NCBI GenBank assembly: GCA_035462375.1
Contig: DATHUJ010000059.1
Span: 1-17,127 of the forward strand
Direction: 5' to 3'
Origin: DASTQL01 sp035462375
Lineage (GTDB): Bacteria; Actinomycetota; Actinomycetes; Jiangellales; Jiangellaceae
DNA: 17,127 bases
Part shown: piece after piece, positions 1 through 7,720 of the stretch
Numbering within the stretch: the stretch's first letter is position 1
Layout of the letters: every line of letters starts with the position of its first letter
The notes under the pieces: model-generated
The model's database searches: none
Told to the model about the DNA's origin: nothing
The model's input: the letters and a program-made list of their open reading frames with translations, nothing else
Position numbers and translations under genes: made by a program

Positions 1-73
1 CACGAACAACAGTGACGTTAGCGTCGGCGCGCTGGTAGAACGGAGCCAGGCACCCGAGACGAGGAACCGTGAC

Positions 74-454
74 ATGCCAGGTCGAGTCAGGATCGGTAGC
101 GTGGCGGACTTCGCCGACGGGAAGCTCCACGCCGTGGATGCTGTGGGCACGTCCGTCGTGGTCGGTTTCGCTGGGGACTCATTGTGCGCGGCGCGCAATC
201 GCTGTCCCCACCTGGGCCTCTCCCTCACCAAGGGGCCAGCTGGTCTGAGGTACACCGACGGTCAGGTTGTCTGCCCGTGGCACAACTCCCGCTTCGACCT
301 CGCGTCGGGCGACAACCTCGACTGGGCGCCCGGCTTCGCCGGTAGGGACATGCCCCGCTGGTCGCGCAAGATGATCGCACTCGGCAGGAAGCCGTCGCCG
401 CTGACGACGTACGAGGTCACGGTCGAGGGCGACGACGTCTACGTCGAGCTGTGA
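74..454 (+). CDS. Rieske [2Fe-2S] ferredoxin-like protein
   Basis: A 126-aa soluble protein with a complete Rieske cluster-binding signature: C44-P-H46 (box I, in RCPHLG) and C67-P-W-H70 (box II, in CPWHNSRFD). The two Cys and two His would ligate one [2Fe-2S] cluster, so it probably acts as a small electron carrier or the ferredoxin part of an oxygenase. About 30 residues follow box II (NLDWAPGFAGRDMPRWSRK and on) before the last beta strands; this makes it longer than minimal Rieske ferredoxins, and I believe it is a recurrent subfamily trait. There is no signal peptide or membrane helix. The ATG start is supported by GAGGA 8 nt upstream (61-65). No oxygenase or reductase partner lies next to it; the gene downstream is a decayed recombinase, so its partner is unknown. 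Confidence 0.9.
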   Translation: MPGRVRIGSVADFADGKLHAVDAVGTSVVVGFAGDSLCAARNRCPHLGLSLTKGPAGLRYTDGQVVCPWHNSRFDLASGDNLDWAPGFAGRDMPRWSRKMIALGRKPSPLTTYEVTVEGDDVYVEL

Positions 455-500
455 AGCGTCGCCGCCACGCCCGGCGAGCATCGTTGGAGCGCGGGCAGGC

Positions 501-795
501 GGGCGGATCCTCCGTGCCTCCGAGGCCGCCGCGGTCCGGATCGAGGACTACCAAGAGACGCTGCGCGGGCACCGTGCTGCACCTGGTCGGAAAGGGCAAC
601 AAGCCAGCTACCATGCCACCGCTCACCGTCCCGGTCCCGAGAGTCCTCGAAGCCTGCCGCGGCAACCGGACAGAGGGGCCGCTGGTGCTGCGGCCGCTCT
701 CGGGGAAGCCGATCGACCGTCGCGATGTCTACCGCATGGTGCAGCGGATCGCCAAAGCCGCGGGGATCCCCCGCCGATCGGATCACCACCAGCCC
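501..795 (+). pseudogene. Tyrosine recombinase (phage-type integrase) remnant, frameshifted and truncated
   Basis: Two reading frames together give part of a tyrosine recombinase catalytic domain. One frame (504 to about 573) reads ASEAAAVRIEDYQETLRGHR, the GLRxSEAxxLxxED region. The next frame (from about 574) continues VLHLVGKGNKPATMP, EACRGNRTEGPLVLRPLSGK and RRDVYRMVQRIAKAAGIPR. The switch near 570-576 is a 1-nt frameshift. Homology fades after AAGIPR, just where the HxLRH box should begin, so the catalytic His/Arg and the Tyr nucleophile are missing, as is the N-terminal DNA-binding domain. No start codon or ribosome binding site belongs to it. Seen: the split frames. Inferred: a dead relic of a former integrated element. 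No attachment site or tRNA gene is visible nearby. Confidence 0.8.
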
Positions 796-860
796 CGGAG
801 CAACCCAGGCGCCTCGTGACGACCCCCAGACTGGTCGCCGTGGTCGACCGAGGCCCGGTA

Positions 861-1406
861 TCAGTAGCCGGTCGCGCCGTCGATCCGTTCGCGCAGCAGG
901 TCTGCGTGTCCGTTGTGCCGGGCGTACTCGGCGATCATGTGGACGAGGATCCGGCGCAAAGCGATCGGACGGCCGCTGGCCCAGTGGACGCCCGTCACGT
1001 CGAGCGAGGTCGCGGCGGCGACGATCTCGCGCGAGCGTCGGCACTCGTCCCGCCAGGCCTCGAGCGCGTCGGTGAAGGACCCCGAGAGGTCGTCGAAGTC
1101 GGCATCCGGATCCTCCGCCGTGAAGTAGAGATCGGACACGTCCTCGCCGGCGAGCTGTTGACGGAACCACCACCGCTCGACGGCCGCCAGGTGCCGCACG
1201 AGTCCGTGCAGGGTGAGCCCGGATGGCGGCACCTGACACACCGACAACTGCTCCTCGGAAACGCCTGCGCACTTGAGCTCGAGGGTCTGCCGGTGCCAGT
1301 CGAGGAAGGCCGTGAGCATGGTCCGCTCGTCGCCGACCAGTGGCAGGGGCTCCCGCCCGTCCTCGGACCACGCCTGGGCGTACTGCTGGGGAGGACTCTG
1401 TGCCAC
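861..1406 (-). CDS. DinB family (DUF664-type) protein
   Basis: A 181-aa protein of the DinB/YfiT four-helix-bundle superfamily, best matching the actinobacterial DUF664 branch. Typical blocks are PLVGDERTMLTAFLDWHR near residues 22-39, GLVRHLAAVERWW (H72) and LVHMIAEYARHNGHADLLRE (H156, H164, H167). The histidines are the likely metal-binding set. Members include thiol transferases, but most have no assigned substrate and nothing here tells which. I chose the GTG at 1406 because it keeps the family's N-terminal segment before PLVGDERT; an ATG at 1319 would cut that segment off. The ribosome binding site is weak in either case. The gene stands between two pseudogenes and diverges from the PEP mutase remnant. 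Confidence 0.8.
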   Translation of the reverse strand: MAQSPPQQYAQAWSEDGREPLPLVGDERTMLTAFLDWHRQTLELKCAGVSEEQLSVCQVPPSGLTLHGLVRHLAAVERWWFRQQLAGEDVSDLYFTAEDPDADFDDLSGSFTDALEAWRDECRRSREIVAAATSLDVTGVHWASGRPIALRRILVHMIAEYARHNGHADLLRERIDGATGY

Positions 1407-1459
1407 CTTGCCAGCATGCCTCGCGTCCCGCCCGAGCGGGAACCGGGTGAGGAGGACGC

Positions 1460-1700
1460 ATGACACACGACGTCGACGAGCGACGGGACCGCTTCCGGCA
1501 GCTCCACGAGAGCGGCACCTTCGTGATGCCCGACCCGTGGGACATCGGCTCGGCTCGGCTCCTCGCGAGTCTCGGCTTCGCCGCGCTCGCCACCACCGGC
1601 TCTGGCCACTCCGCCAGCCTCGGCCGCTCGACCAGCAGGTCACCCTCGACGAGCTCGTCGACCACGCAACCGCGCTGGCCGCCGCCGTGCACGGGCACAT
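1460..1700 (+). pseudogene. Isocitrate lyase/PEP mutase family remnant
   Basis: The 5' end looks intact: GAGGAGG (1449-1455) sits 4 nt before an ATG at 1460, and the protein opens with ESGTFVMPDPWDIGSARLLA then LGFAALATTGSG, the usual N terminus of ICL/PEP-mutase-like proteins (about 250-280 aa). At about 1628-1630 one base is missing. The frame goes off into low-complexity residues, while the neighbouring frame continues DQQVTLDELVDHATALAAAVH, the expected next segment. After about 1700 no further homology is visible and the frame stops at 1738-1740. The metal-binding and catalytic centre is absent. It is therefore a 1-nt frameshifted, C-terminally deleted gene; a truncated peptide could still be made from the good start. 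Confidence 0.8.
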
Positions 1701-1796
1701 GCACGTATGTACGGGCTGGGCTCGCCGCCGTCGATCGTGAGGCGGCGTTCGCGGACACCGCCGAGGCCAGACCCGCGCGGAGGGTTGGTCCCTAGG

Positions 1797-1816
1797 GGAG
1801 ATGGGCCAGCATCTCC
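1797..1816. other. Short inverted repeat upstream of the multicopper oxidase gene
   Basis: GGAGATG (1797-1803) and CATCTCC (1810-1816) form a perfect 7-bp inverted repeat around a 6-nt centre, about 90 nt before the oxidase start. It could be an operator half-site pair, a leader hairpin, or chance. The stretch 1701-1906 otherwise holds no recognisable gene. Confidence 0.3.
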
Positions 1817-1906
1817 GGGTCCCGCCGGTGCGGTTCCCGATGGGCGGTCGCAGGTGGAGTGCTCAGGGTGGGAGAGACCGCTGATCTCGACCGGAAAGAC
1901 CTGGAC

Positions 1907-3490
1907 ATGCCTGCCGTCACCCTCCCAATCCATGACACACCCTCGCGGCCTCGCCGTCGACGCGGCCGGTACGCATTGCTCGCCGCGTCCCTTCTCCTCC
2001 TCCCGGTCGTGGTCCTGGGGGGAGCGGCAGCTGCGGTCTGGGTCAGCGCCGTCACCGACACGGGTGGGGAGGTGGCCTTCTCCAACCATCTCGCGATTCC
2101 GCCCCTGGCCGAGTCACGGGTCGATCCCGACGGCCGGCGGGTCTTCGACCTCACCTTGCAGCGGGGTCGGACCGACTTCGGCCTCGGTGGGAGCAGCGAG
2201 ACCTGGGGTGTCGACGCCGACCACCTCGGCCCCACGCTGCGTGCCAGGCGTGGCGAGGAGGTCCTGGTCCATGTCACGAACGATGTCGGCGAGCCCACCA
2301 CGCTGCACTGGCACGGGATGGAACTCCCGGCGGCGATGGACGGCGGCCCGCACCAGGTGATCGCCTCGGGCCGGACCTGGTCCCCGACGTGGACGGTCGA
2401 CCAGCCTGCAGCGACGCTCTGGTACCACCCCCACCTGCACGGCCGGACGGCCGAGCACGTCCACCGTGGGCTCGTCGGACTCTTCCTGGTGGACGACGAC
2501 CAGACTCGGGACCTGAGCCTGCCCTCCACGTACGGGGTGGACGACGTGCCGGTCATGGTCACGGACCGTCGCTTCACAGCGGGCGGCGAGATCGACCAGT
2601 CCGGCGAGCCGTTCCGCTCCACGGGGCTGCTCGGGGACACGGTCCTGGTCAACGGGACGGTGGGTCCCTACCTCGACGTCACGACCGAGCGGATCCGGCT
2701 GCGGATCCTCAACGCCTCACCTGCCCGGGTGTACGAGTTCGGCCTCGACGACGGCTCCGAGCTCGCCGTGGTGGCGAGCGACGGCGGTCTCCTGCCGGCG
2801 CCCTTCCGGACCGACCGCATCCGCCTCTCGCCCGGCGAGCGCGCCGAGGTCGTCGTGACGATGACGCCGGGCGAGGAGCGTGTGCTGCGCAGCCACCCGA
2901 CCCGGGTGGCGAGCGACCCCTGGAGCCAGCGGATGGCCGGGGGCGACGACACCCTCGACGTCCTGCAGCTCCGAGCAGCAGGGCCGCTCGACCCGTCGCC
3001 GCCGCTGCCCGACCGGCTCGCGGCCGCTCCGGACCTGGACCGCGACCTCACCAATCCCGATGCGGCCCCGGCACGGATCTTCCGCATGAGCGGCACGAAC
3101 ATCAACGGACGAGACATGGACCCGAGCCGCATCGACGAGGTCGTGACCGTCGACGAGACGGAGATCTGGGAGATCCGGCAGGCCGACGGACAGCCGCACA
3201 ACGTCCACCTGCACGGCACGCAGTTCCAGGTGCTCGACGTGGACGGACGTCCGCCGGTCGGCCACGAGGCCGGGTGGAAGGACACCCTCTTCCTCAGCGG
3301 TGGTGACACCGTGCGGCTCGCGGTGCGCTTCACCGGACACACGGACCCTGTCCACCCGTACCTGATCCACTGCCACCTGCTCCAGCATGAGGACCGCGGC
3401 ATGATGGCGCAGTTCGTCGTCGTCGAGCCGGGCCAGCACGCCGGGACGCCATCGGCCGGGGGAGCAACCTCGCCCCACCGCGGTCACTGA
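1907..3490 (+). CDS. Multicopper oxidase, membrane-anchored (CueO/bilirubin-oxidase-like)
   Basis: A 527-aa multicopper oxidase that should couple one-electron oxidation of a substrate (Cu(I), Mn(II), phenolics or similar) to reduction of O2 to water outside the cell. All four copper boxes are present: HWHG at 134-137, WYHPHLHG (H174, H176, H178), HNVHLHG at 431-437, and HPYLIHCHLLQHEDRGMM with H483, H488-C489-H490, H494 and axial M499. A basic stretch (RPRRRRGR) followed by a hydrophobic helix at about 21-48 makes an N-terminal membrane anchor or uncleaved signal. The ATG at 1907 has GGAAAG 8 nt upstream; a GTG at 1859 in the same frame lacks a spaced ribosome binding site. The substrate cannot be read from sequence: no methionine-rich helix like that of CueO is visible, and no copper chaperone or regulator is adjacent. 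It ends 35 bp from the convergent KAP gene. Confidence 0.93.
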   Translation: MPAVTLPIHDTPSRPRRRRGRYALLAASLLLLPVVVLGGAAAAVWVSAVTDTGGEVAFSNHLAIPPLAESRVDPDGRRVFDLTLQRGRTDFGLGGSSETWGVDADHLGPTLRARRGEEVLVHVTNDVGEPTTLHWHGMELPAAMDGGPHQVIASGRTWSPTWTVDQPAATLWYHPHLHGRTAEHVHRGLVGLFLVDDDQTRDLSLPSTYGVDDVPVMVTDRRFTAGGEIDQSGEPFRSTGLLGDTVLVNGTVGPYLDVTTERIRLRILNASPARVYEFGLDDGSELAVVASDGGLLPAPFRTDRIRLSPGERAEVVVTMTPGEERVLRSHPTRVASDPWSQRMAGGDDTLDVLQLRAAGPLDPSPPLPDRLAAAPDLDRDLTNPDAAPARIFRMSGTNINGRDMDPSRIDEVVTVDETEIWEIRQADGQPHNVHLHGTQFQVLDVDGRPPVGHEAGWKDTLFLSGGDTVRLAVRFTGHTDPVHPYLIHCHLLQHEDRGMMAQFVVVEPGQHAGTPSAGGATSPHRGH

Positions 3491-3525
3491 CCGTCGTCCG
3501 GCGACCTCCAGTGCGGATGGGCGGG

Positions 3526-6500
3526 TCACCCGAGGAGGTCGACGAAGGAGAACCGGCCCACGTCGGCCATGCTCCGGGACAGCGGTCCGACCGGGCGGTC
3601 GAGCCAGTCGTTGGCGACCGCCCAGGACCGGATGCGGTCGCGCTGCACCCGGGCCACGCCCGACCCCCGGGTCGCGTCGAGCACCTCGCCGAGCGACCCG
3701 TGCCGGCCCGACCGCAGCGCCGGGACGAAGACCAGGGCGTACTCCTCGCAGCCCACGAGGACGGCCAGCAGGAACGCGGCCCGGCGGTACTCCGAGTCGG
3801 GCCCCATCTCGGCTGCGAAGACTCGTGGGAGCGGGCTGCGCGCCTTGAGCACGCGGTATGCGTTGACGAACCTCTTGACGGTCCGGGGGGTCGACCCGAC
3901 GAGGGGGGCGAGCCCCGCGAGCCACCGTGCCTCCTCGGCCGTGACGTGCAACCCCTCCGGCTGCAGGTCGACCCTGGGCGGCTTCCGCGCCGCGCCGACG
4001 TCCTCGACGCCCCCGCGAACGCTCTCCGCGTCGCCACCGGCGGCCCTCGCCGCGCCCTCCTGGCGGCGGGTCCCCTCCGGAGGCGGCTGTGCCTCGGCGG
4101 TCACCTCCGCCCCGACCAGGTCGCTGATCATCGCCGTGACCTGTCCGCGGTTCATCCGCGGCAGCTGGTACGGCAGCTGGACGATCTTCTCCAGGTAGTC
4201 GAGCGGTGTGGCCGCGCGGCCCCGCTCCCCCGCCAGCAGGTCGCGGTAGTGCGCCCGCAGCGACTGCTGCAGCCAGCGCGAGTCAACGGCGATGACGACC
4301 ACGAAGAGCCGGTACGCGAGGAGGAGATGCACCGCCTCCAGCACCTCGACCACCCGGGCGGGGGCGCAGCGGTCGAGGTCGTCGATGAAGACGACGATGC
4401 GATTGAGCCGGTCCTCGCCCTCGAGCTCCGGCTCAGGTTCGCCCCGCTCGGGTGCCACGGCTTCGTTCGCCGCGTCCACAGCCTCGTCGATCCGCTTCAG
4501 GTCCTGGCGCACCATCCCCACCAGCCCGAGGTGCTGCCGGTAGTCCCCCGACCCGCGCCTGCCGGCGATGTACTCGGCCACCATCCGGGCCGGGTTCGCC
4601 TCGATCCGGTCCAGCCGCGCGACCTCCTCGGCAGCCTGGTCCCGCGCAGCCTGCCTGGACCGGAGCCGCCCCTCGTCCTGCCGCCACCGGGTGAGGGGAC
4701 GGACGACCGCCCCCGTGGCCTGGGCGGCGTCCCCGGCTGCGGTCGTCGCCTTCCGGGCCAGGGCTGCAGCGGCTGCGGCGTAGCCGGCCAGGACGGCGGC
4801 CACCGCACCGAGGCCGCCGATCCACACCTCGAGCTGGTTCGTGGCCAGGCCCACGGCGAGCAGCACGAGCGCGACCAGGCCGACGACGGCGGCGCCGCCG
4901 GCGAGCAAACGCGACCGCATCACCGTCCGCTGCGCCTCGGCGAGCTCCCGCTCACGGGCACTCAGCTCGGAGTCGGCGGCCGCACGCCGGTCGCCCAGGA
5001 TCGTCGTCCGGACGAGAGACGCGTCGACCGGCGCGGCGTCGGTCCGGCTCACCGGCTTCGCGTCCAGCTCGGCCAGCACCTCCTCCATGAGGCTTGCCCA
5101 GAGGTTCGCCTCGGCGAAGGTCCAGGCGTTGAACTCGACGCAGCGGACGTGCTTCCAGTAGTCGACCTGGTGCTGGGCCAGCCCGCTGCCCGAGGCCTCC
5201 CGGCTGAGCACCAGGACCCGTCGTTGCAGCCGGTTGAGGAAGAAGGACTTGCCCGTTCCCCAGTCCCCGAAGAGCCCGATCGAGAGCGGGGGCTCCAGCT
5301 GGCGCGAGGCCACGAGCATGGCGAGCGCCTCGACGTCGTTGTCCAGCCCGGCGTAGTCCCGCCCCCGACTGGCCAGATCGTTGAGGTACCCGCTGCGGAG
5401 CCGGTCCGCACCGAGCCGGAGGTCGTAGCGGTAGGTGCCAGGTGGCCTCCTGACGAGCAGGTTCGACCCGTCCGGGCTGAGGGCCAGCGTGTCGGCCGGG
5501 GAGCTGTCCGCGCCGGCGGGGGCGAGGTCGGCCGTGAGCGAAAGTGGACCGTTCCCCGACCGGTGGACCAGCAGCACGTGCCCGTCTGCCGTCCCCCAGG
5601 CGACCAGGCGCCCCGCCGCGTCCACGTCCAGGCCACCGCCCGGTCGGGTCGGCTCGTCCCGCCACGGGTGGTCCCAGGTGACCGGCTCAGTCTTGTCGTC
5701 CGCTTCCCACAGGACGAGCCGGCCGGCCTCGTCCACCGCCGCGACCAGGTCGCCGCCGTCGGTCACGGCCATGGCGGCGAGCCTGCCGATCCCCACCGGG
5801 ACAGTGCGGGTGGCGGATGACCCGTCAGCCGCGGAGCCGGTCGGCCGGGTCACGTCGACCCTCCCGGTCGAGGCGTCGTACGAGGCCGACGCCTGGCCGG
5901 ACCGCGACACGACGCGCAGGTCCGGGCCGCCGGTGGAGCCGGATTCGACCGCGGGCAGACTCTCTCCCCAGGGGACCGTCGCGTCACCCACCCCATGTCG
6001 CTGGTGGACCAGGACACGAACGTCGTCGGCGCCGACGCTGACCGGACCGGACAGGCCCGAGGAGGCGCCGAGGCCCGTCTCGACTTGCTCGACCCGGCCG
6101 TCCGTGAAGGCGATGACCGGTCCACCGGACCAGGGCCAGCACAGGCCGCCGACCTCCGCGCCACTGCTCGAGGTGGTCGGCAGCCGGGTGGGCTCCGCCA
6201 GACCGTACATGGCCGCCAGCAGGGGCGAGGCGCGCAGGCCGGTTGCTGCGGCCTCGCGGTCCACGATGCTGCCGACGGGTCGACCGGGGTCGTCCTCGAC
6301 CGCCACGTACTCCGCCAGCAGAGCAGCGACGAGCCCGCTCTCGGTGATCGCGCGACCCGTCGGCGGGTCGACTAGTGCCAGGAGCAGGATGAGCAGCTGC
6401 CCGTTCAGGCCTCCCGAGCCGTCCACGATCAGCCGCTCGGACGCGGTGATCCACGACGCCGCGGTGCGGCGCCTGGCCGGTTCCGGCCAGAACGGCAGGA

Positions 6501-6642
6501 CCTCGGCGGCCCGGCGTCCTGCGTAGTTGCGGTGATGCGCGACCAGGTCGTTCACCAGCTGTCCGGCGGTCACCGGCTCGTCGCCGAACTGCGTTGCCAG
6601 TCCGGCGACACTCGGGCTGCGGTCCGCGGGTGCAGCGACCAT
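3526..6642 (-). CDS. KAP-family P-loop NTPase with N-terminal propeller-like region and intradomain membrane helices
   Basis: A 1,038-aa protein. From about 455 on it is a KAP NTPase: Walker A GDWGTGKS (459-466); FNAWTF (504-509); two adjacent hydrophobic helices at about 579-601 and 604-628 inside the NTPase module; a charged, coiled-coil-prone stretch at about 655-735; Walker B VVFIDDLDR (750-758); VIAVDSRW (783-790); and the KAP-like STPRTVKRFVN (917-927). Residues about 160-410 contain several WD40/YVTN-like beta blades (for example AMAVTDGGDLVAAVDEAGRL and DTLALSPDGSNLLV). Residues 1-150 are helical and not recognised. In this family (Kidins220/ARMS, PifA) the helices place the ATPase on the inner membrane face, and PifA mediates phage exclusion. 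The start has a superb site, GGAGGAGGG, ending 3 nt before the ATG. It is a single-gene unit, convergent with the oxidase and divergent from the 80-aa gene. A defence role is inference. Confidence 0.88.
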   Translation of the reverse strand: MVAAPADRSPSVAGLATQFGDEPVTAGQLVNDLVAHHRNYAGRRAAEVLPFWPEPARRRTAASWITASERLIVDGSGGLNGQLLILLLALVDPPTGRAITESGLVAALLAEYVAVEDDPGRPVGSIVDREAAATGLRASPLLAAMYGLAEPTRLPTTSSSGAEVGGLCWPWSGGPVIAFTDGRVEQVETGLGASSGLSGPVSVGADDVRVLVHQRHGVGDATVPWGESLPAVESGSTGGPDLRVVSRSGQASASYDASTGRVDVTRPTGSAADGSSATRTVPVGIGRLAAMAVTDGGDLVAAVDEAGRLVLWEADDKTEPVTWDHPWRDEPTRPGGGLDVDAAGRLVAWGTADGHVLLVHRSGNGPLSLTADLAPAGADSSPADTLALSPDGSNLLVRRPPGTYRYDLRLGADRLRSGYLNDLASRGRDYAGLDNDVEALAMLVASRQLEPPLSIGLFGDWGTGKSFFLNRLQRRVLVLSREASGSGLAQHQVDYWKHVRCVEFNAWTFAEANLWASLMEEVLAELDAKPVSRTDAAPVDASLVRTTILGDRRAAADSELSARERELAEAQRTVMRSRLLAGGAAVVGLVALVLLAVGLATNQLEVWIGGLGAVAAVLAGYAAAAAALARKATTAAGDAAQATGAVVRPLTRWRQDEGRLRSRQAARDQAAEEVARLDRIEANPARMVAEYIAGRRGSGDYRQHLGLVGMVRQDLKRIDEAVDAANEAVAPERGEPEPELEGEDRLNRIVVFIDDLDRCAPARVVEVLEAVHLLLAYRLFVVVIAVDSRWLQQSLRAHYRDLLAGERGRAATPLDYLEKIVQLPYQLPRMNRGQVTAMISDLVGAEVTAEAQPPPEGTRRQEGAARAAGGDAESVRGGVEDVGAARKPPRVDLQPEGLHVTAEEARWLAGLAPLVGSTPRTVKRFVNAYRVLKARSPLPRVFAAEMGPDSEYRRAAFLLAVLVGCEEYALVFVPALRSGRHGSLGEVLDATRGSGVARVQRDRIRSWAVANDWLDRPVGPLSRSMADVGRFSFVDLLG

Positions 6643-6660
6643 GATCCCTCCTCCGGCCGG

Positions 6661-6666
6661 ACGCTA
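6661..6666 (-). promoter_or_regulatory. Putative -10 element of the KAP NTPase gene
   Basis: On the minus strand TAGCGT (TANNNT type) lies 18 nt before the KAP ATG. A transcript starting about 7 nt downstream would open directly with the GGAGGAGGG ribosome binding site (6646-6654), giving a leader of only about 12 nt. No convincing -35 box is visible. Confidence 0.4.
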
Positions 6667-6757
6667 CTCCGCCTCCGCCGCACGGAGCAGGTGTAGTCCG
6701 CCGAGGCCGGGGTAGCCGTCGTCGTCCGCACGACCCGACGAACTCGCAGGAGGACCC

Positions 6758-7000
6758 ATGGCAACCGGTGAGACCGGCTTCGACGACGTCACCTACGACC
6801 TGGTGTCCGTCCAGTACCACTCCCTCAAGGCGGGCCACGACTACGGCCAGTACGTGCGGGACGCCCGCAACGCGGGGCGCGACGACATCGCCAGCTTCTT
6901 CGAGCAGGTGATGAAGGAGGACGCCGAGCGGGCGCGCCAGTGCCACGAGTTCCTCAAGGACCTCTCCGGCAGTGACCGGTCCGGGCCCGCGGTCACCTGA
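6758..7000 (+). CDS. Small helical protein, half-ferritin-like hairpin
   Basis: An 80-aa acidic protein predicted to form two long helices: DVTYDLVSVQYHSLKAGHDYGQYV and DDIASFFEQVMKEDAERARQCHEFLK each carry Glu/His/Asp on a helical face. It resembles short actinobacterial and cyanobacterial proteins sometimes labelled ferritin-like or hypothetical; two such hairpins could pair as a four-helix bundle, but metal binding is not proven by the residues alone. There is no signal peptide or membrane segment. The start is well supported by AGGAGG just before ATG 6758. It diverges from the KAP gene across a 115-bp gap and is followed 153 bp later by a VOC gene, probably separately transcribed. Confidence 0.75.
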   Translation: MATGETGFDDVTYDLVSVQYHSLKAGHDYGQYVRDARNAGRDDIASFFEQVMKEDAERARQCHEFLKDLSGSDRSGPAVT

Positions 7001-7153
7001 CCCCGGCCACCCGCCGTACGGCCGTCGTCTCCTCGCCCGGGGGCAGTCGGCCGTGCGGGCGGTAGGCGATGAGTCCCGGCGGGCTCCGGCGTCTACGGGG
7101 GTGAGCGACGGGTACCGGGCCCGGCGCCGGCCGAGCCCCAGGGAGAAGCACGC

Positions 7154-7549
7154 ATGTCCCGCATGATCTTCGTCAACCTGCCCGTCGCCGACCTGGCCGC
7201 AGCGACCGCCTTCTACCGGGCGCTCGGCTTCGAGCAGAACCTCGAGTACAGCGACGACACGGCCTCGTGCATCGTCGTCGACGACCGCATCTACGTGATG
7301 CTGCTGACCGACGCGAAGTTCCGGGAGTTCATCACCGGGGAGATCAGCGACCCGGCGACGACCGAGGTGCTCACCTGTCTGACCGTGCACACCCGCGAGG
7401 AGGCCGACGACCTCGTGCGGCGCGCGATCGACGCCGGCGGGAAGCCGTGGAAGGAGCCCCTGCGCGACGGCCCGATGTACGCCACCACCTGCCAGGACCT
7501 CGACGGGCACGTGTGGGAGTTCCTGGCCATGGACCACGCCGGGGCCTGA
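7154..7549 (+). CDS. VOC superfamily (glyoxalase/bleomycin-resistance-like) protein
   Basis: A 131-aa protein with the paired beta-alpha-beta-beta-beta modules of the vicinal oxygen chelate fold. The N-terminal signature is IFVNLPVADLAAATAFYRALGF; the C-terminal half has EEADDLVRRAIDAGG and ends DLDGHVWEFLAMD, where the Glu is the usual last metal ligand. The first ligand position, often His, is Asn in FVNLPV, as in the large group of VOC proteins of unknown substrate related to glyoxalase I and FosA. It is a single-gene unit with GGGAG (7141-7145) 8 nt before the ATG. Function beyond the fold cannot be assigned. Confidence 0.85.
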   Translation: MSRMIFVNLPVADLAAATAFYRALGFEQNLEYSDDTASCIVVDDRIYVMLLTDAKFREFITGEISDPATTEVLTCLTVHTREEADDLVRRAIDAGGKPWKEPLRDGPMYATTCQDLDGHVWEFLAMDHAGA

Positions 7550-7605
7550 GGGTCCGCGGGCGCGGGAGCCCGTGGCGGTCGGAGACGGACGGGTCCTCGA
7601 CCGCC

Positions 7606-7695
7606 TCAGCTCTGGATCAGTGCGAAGACCACGGTGCCCGCGACGAGCAGGGTTGCGGTGACGAGCACGAATCGCGTCGTGATCGTGTGGCGCAC
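7606..7695 (-). CDS. 29-aa single-span membrane peptide
   Basis: A short gene of 29 codons plus TGA. It starts at GTG 7695, preceded by AAGGAGGT ending 5 nt upstream (GGAGGT is the reverse of 7701-7706), one of the best ribosome binding sites in the window. The peptide begins MRHTITTRF and then runs into about 19 hydrophobic residues (roughly FVLVTATLLVAGTVVFALI) before a short QS tail, so it should be one membrane helix with the basic N terminus in the cytoplasm. The start is 25 bp downstream of the flavocytochrome reductase stop on the same strand, so the two are probably co-transcribed. I infer a small subunit or modulator of that membrane enzyme; no family is recognised. It could also be a toxin-like peptide or fortuitous. 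Confidence 0.6.
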   Translation of the reverse strand: MRHTITTRFVLVTATLLVAGTVVFALIQS

Positions 7696-7720
7696 GAGAA
7701 CCTCCTTCCCGGTTCGACGG

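Noticed and set aside
1..73. tRNA or integrase attachment site beside the recombinase relic
   Set aside because: No cloverleaf-forming sequence or direct repeat pair is seen around 1-900.
1859..1906. GTG start 16 codons upstream for the multicopper oxidase
   Set aside because: No properly spaced ribosome binding site, whereas ATG 1907 has GGAAAG at 8 nt and a normal signal/anchor directly after it.
3511..5820. A 769-aa open frame on the plus strand
   Set aside because: It lies antisense inside the KAP gene, is rich in Arg/Pro/Gly/Val with no domain, and is a shadow produced by high GC.
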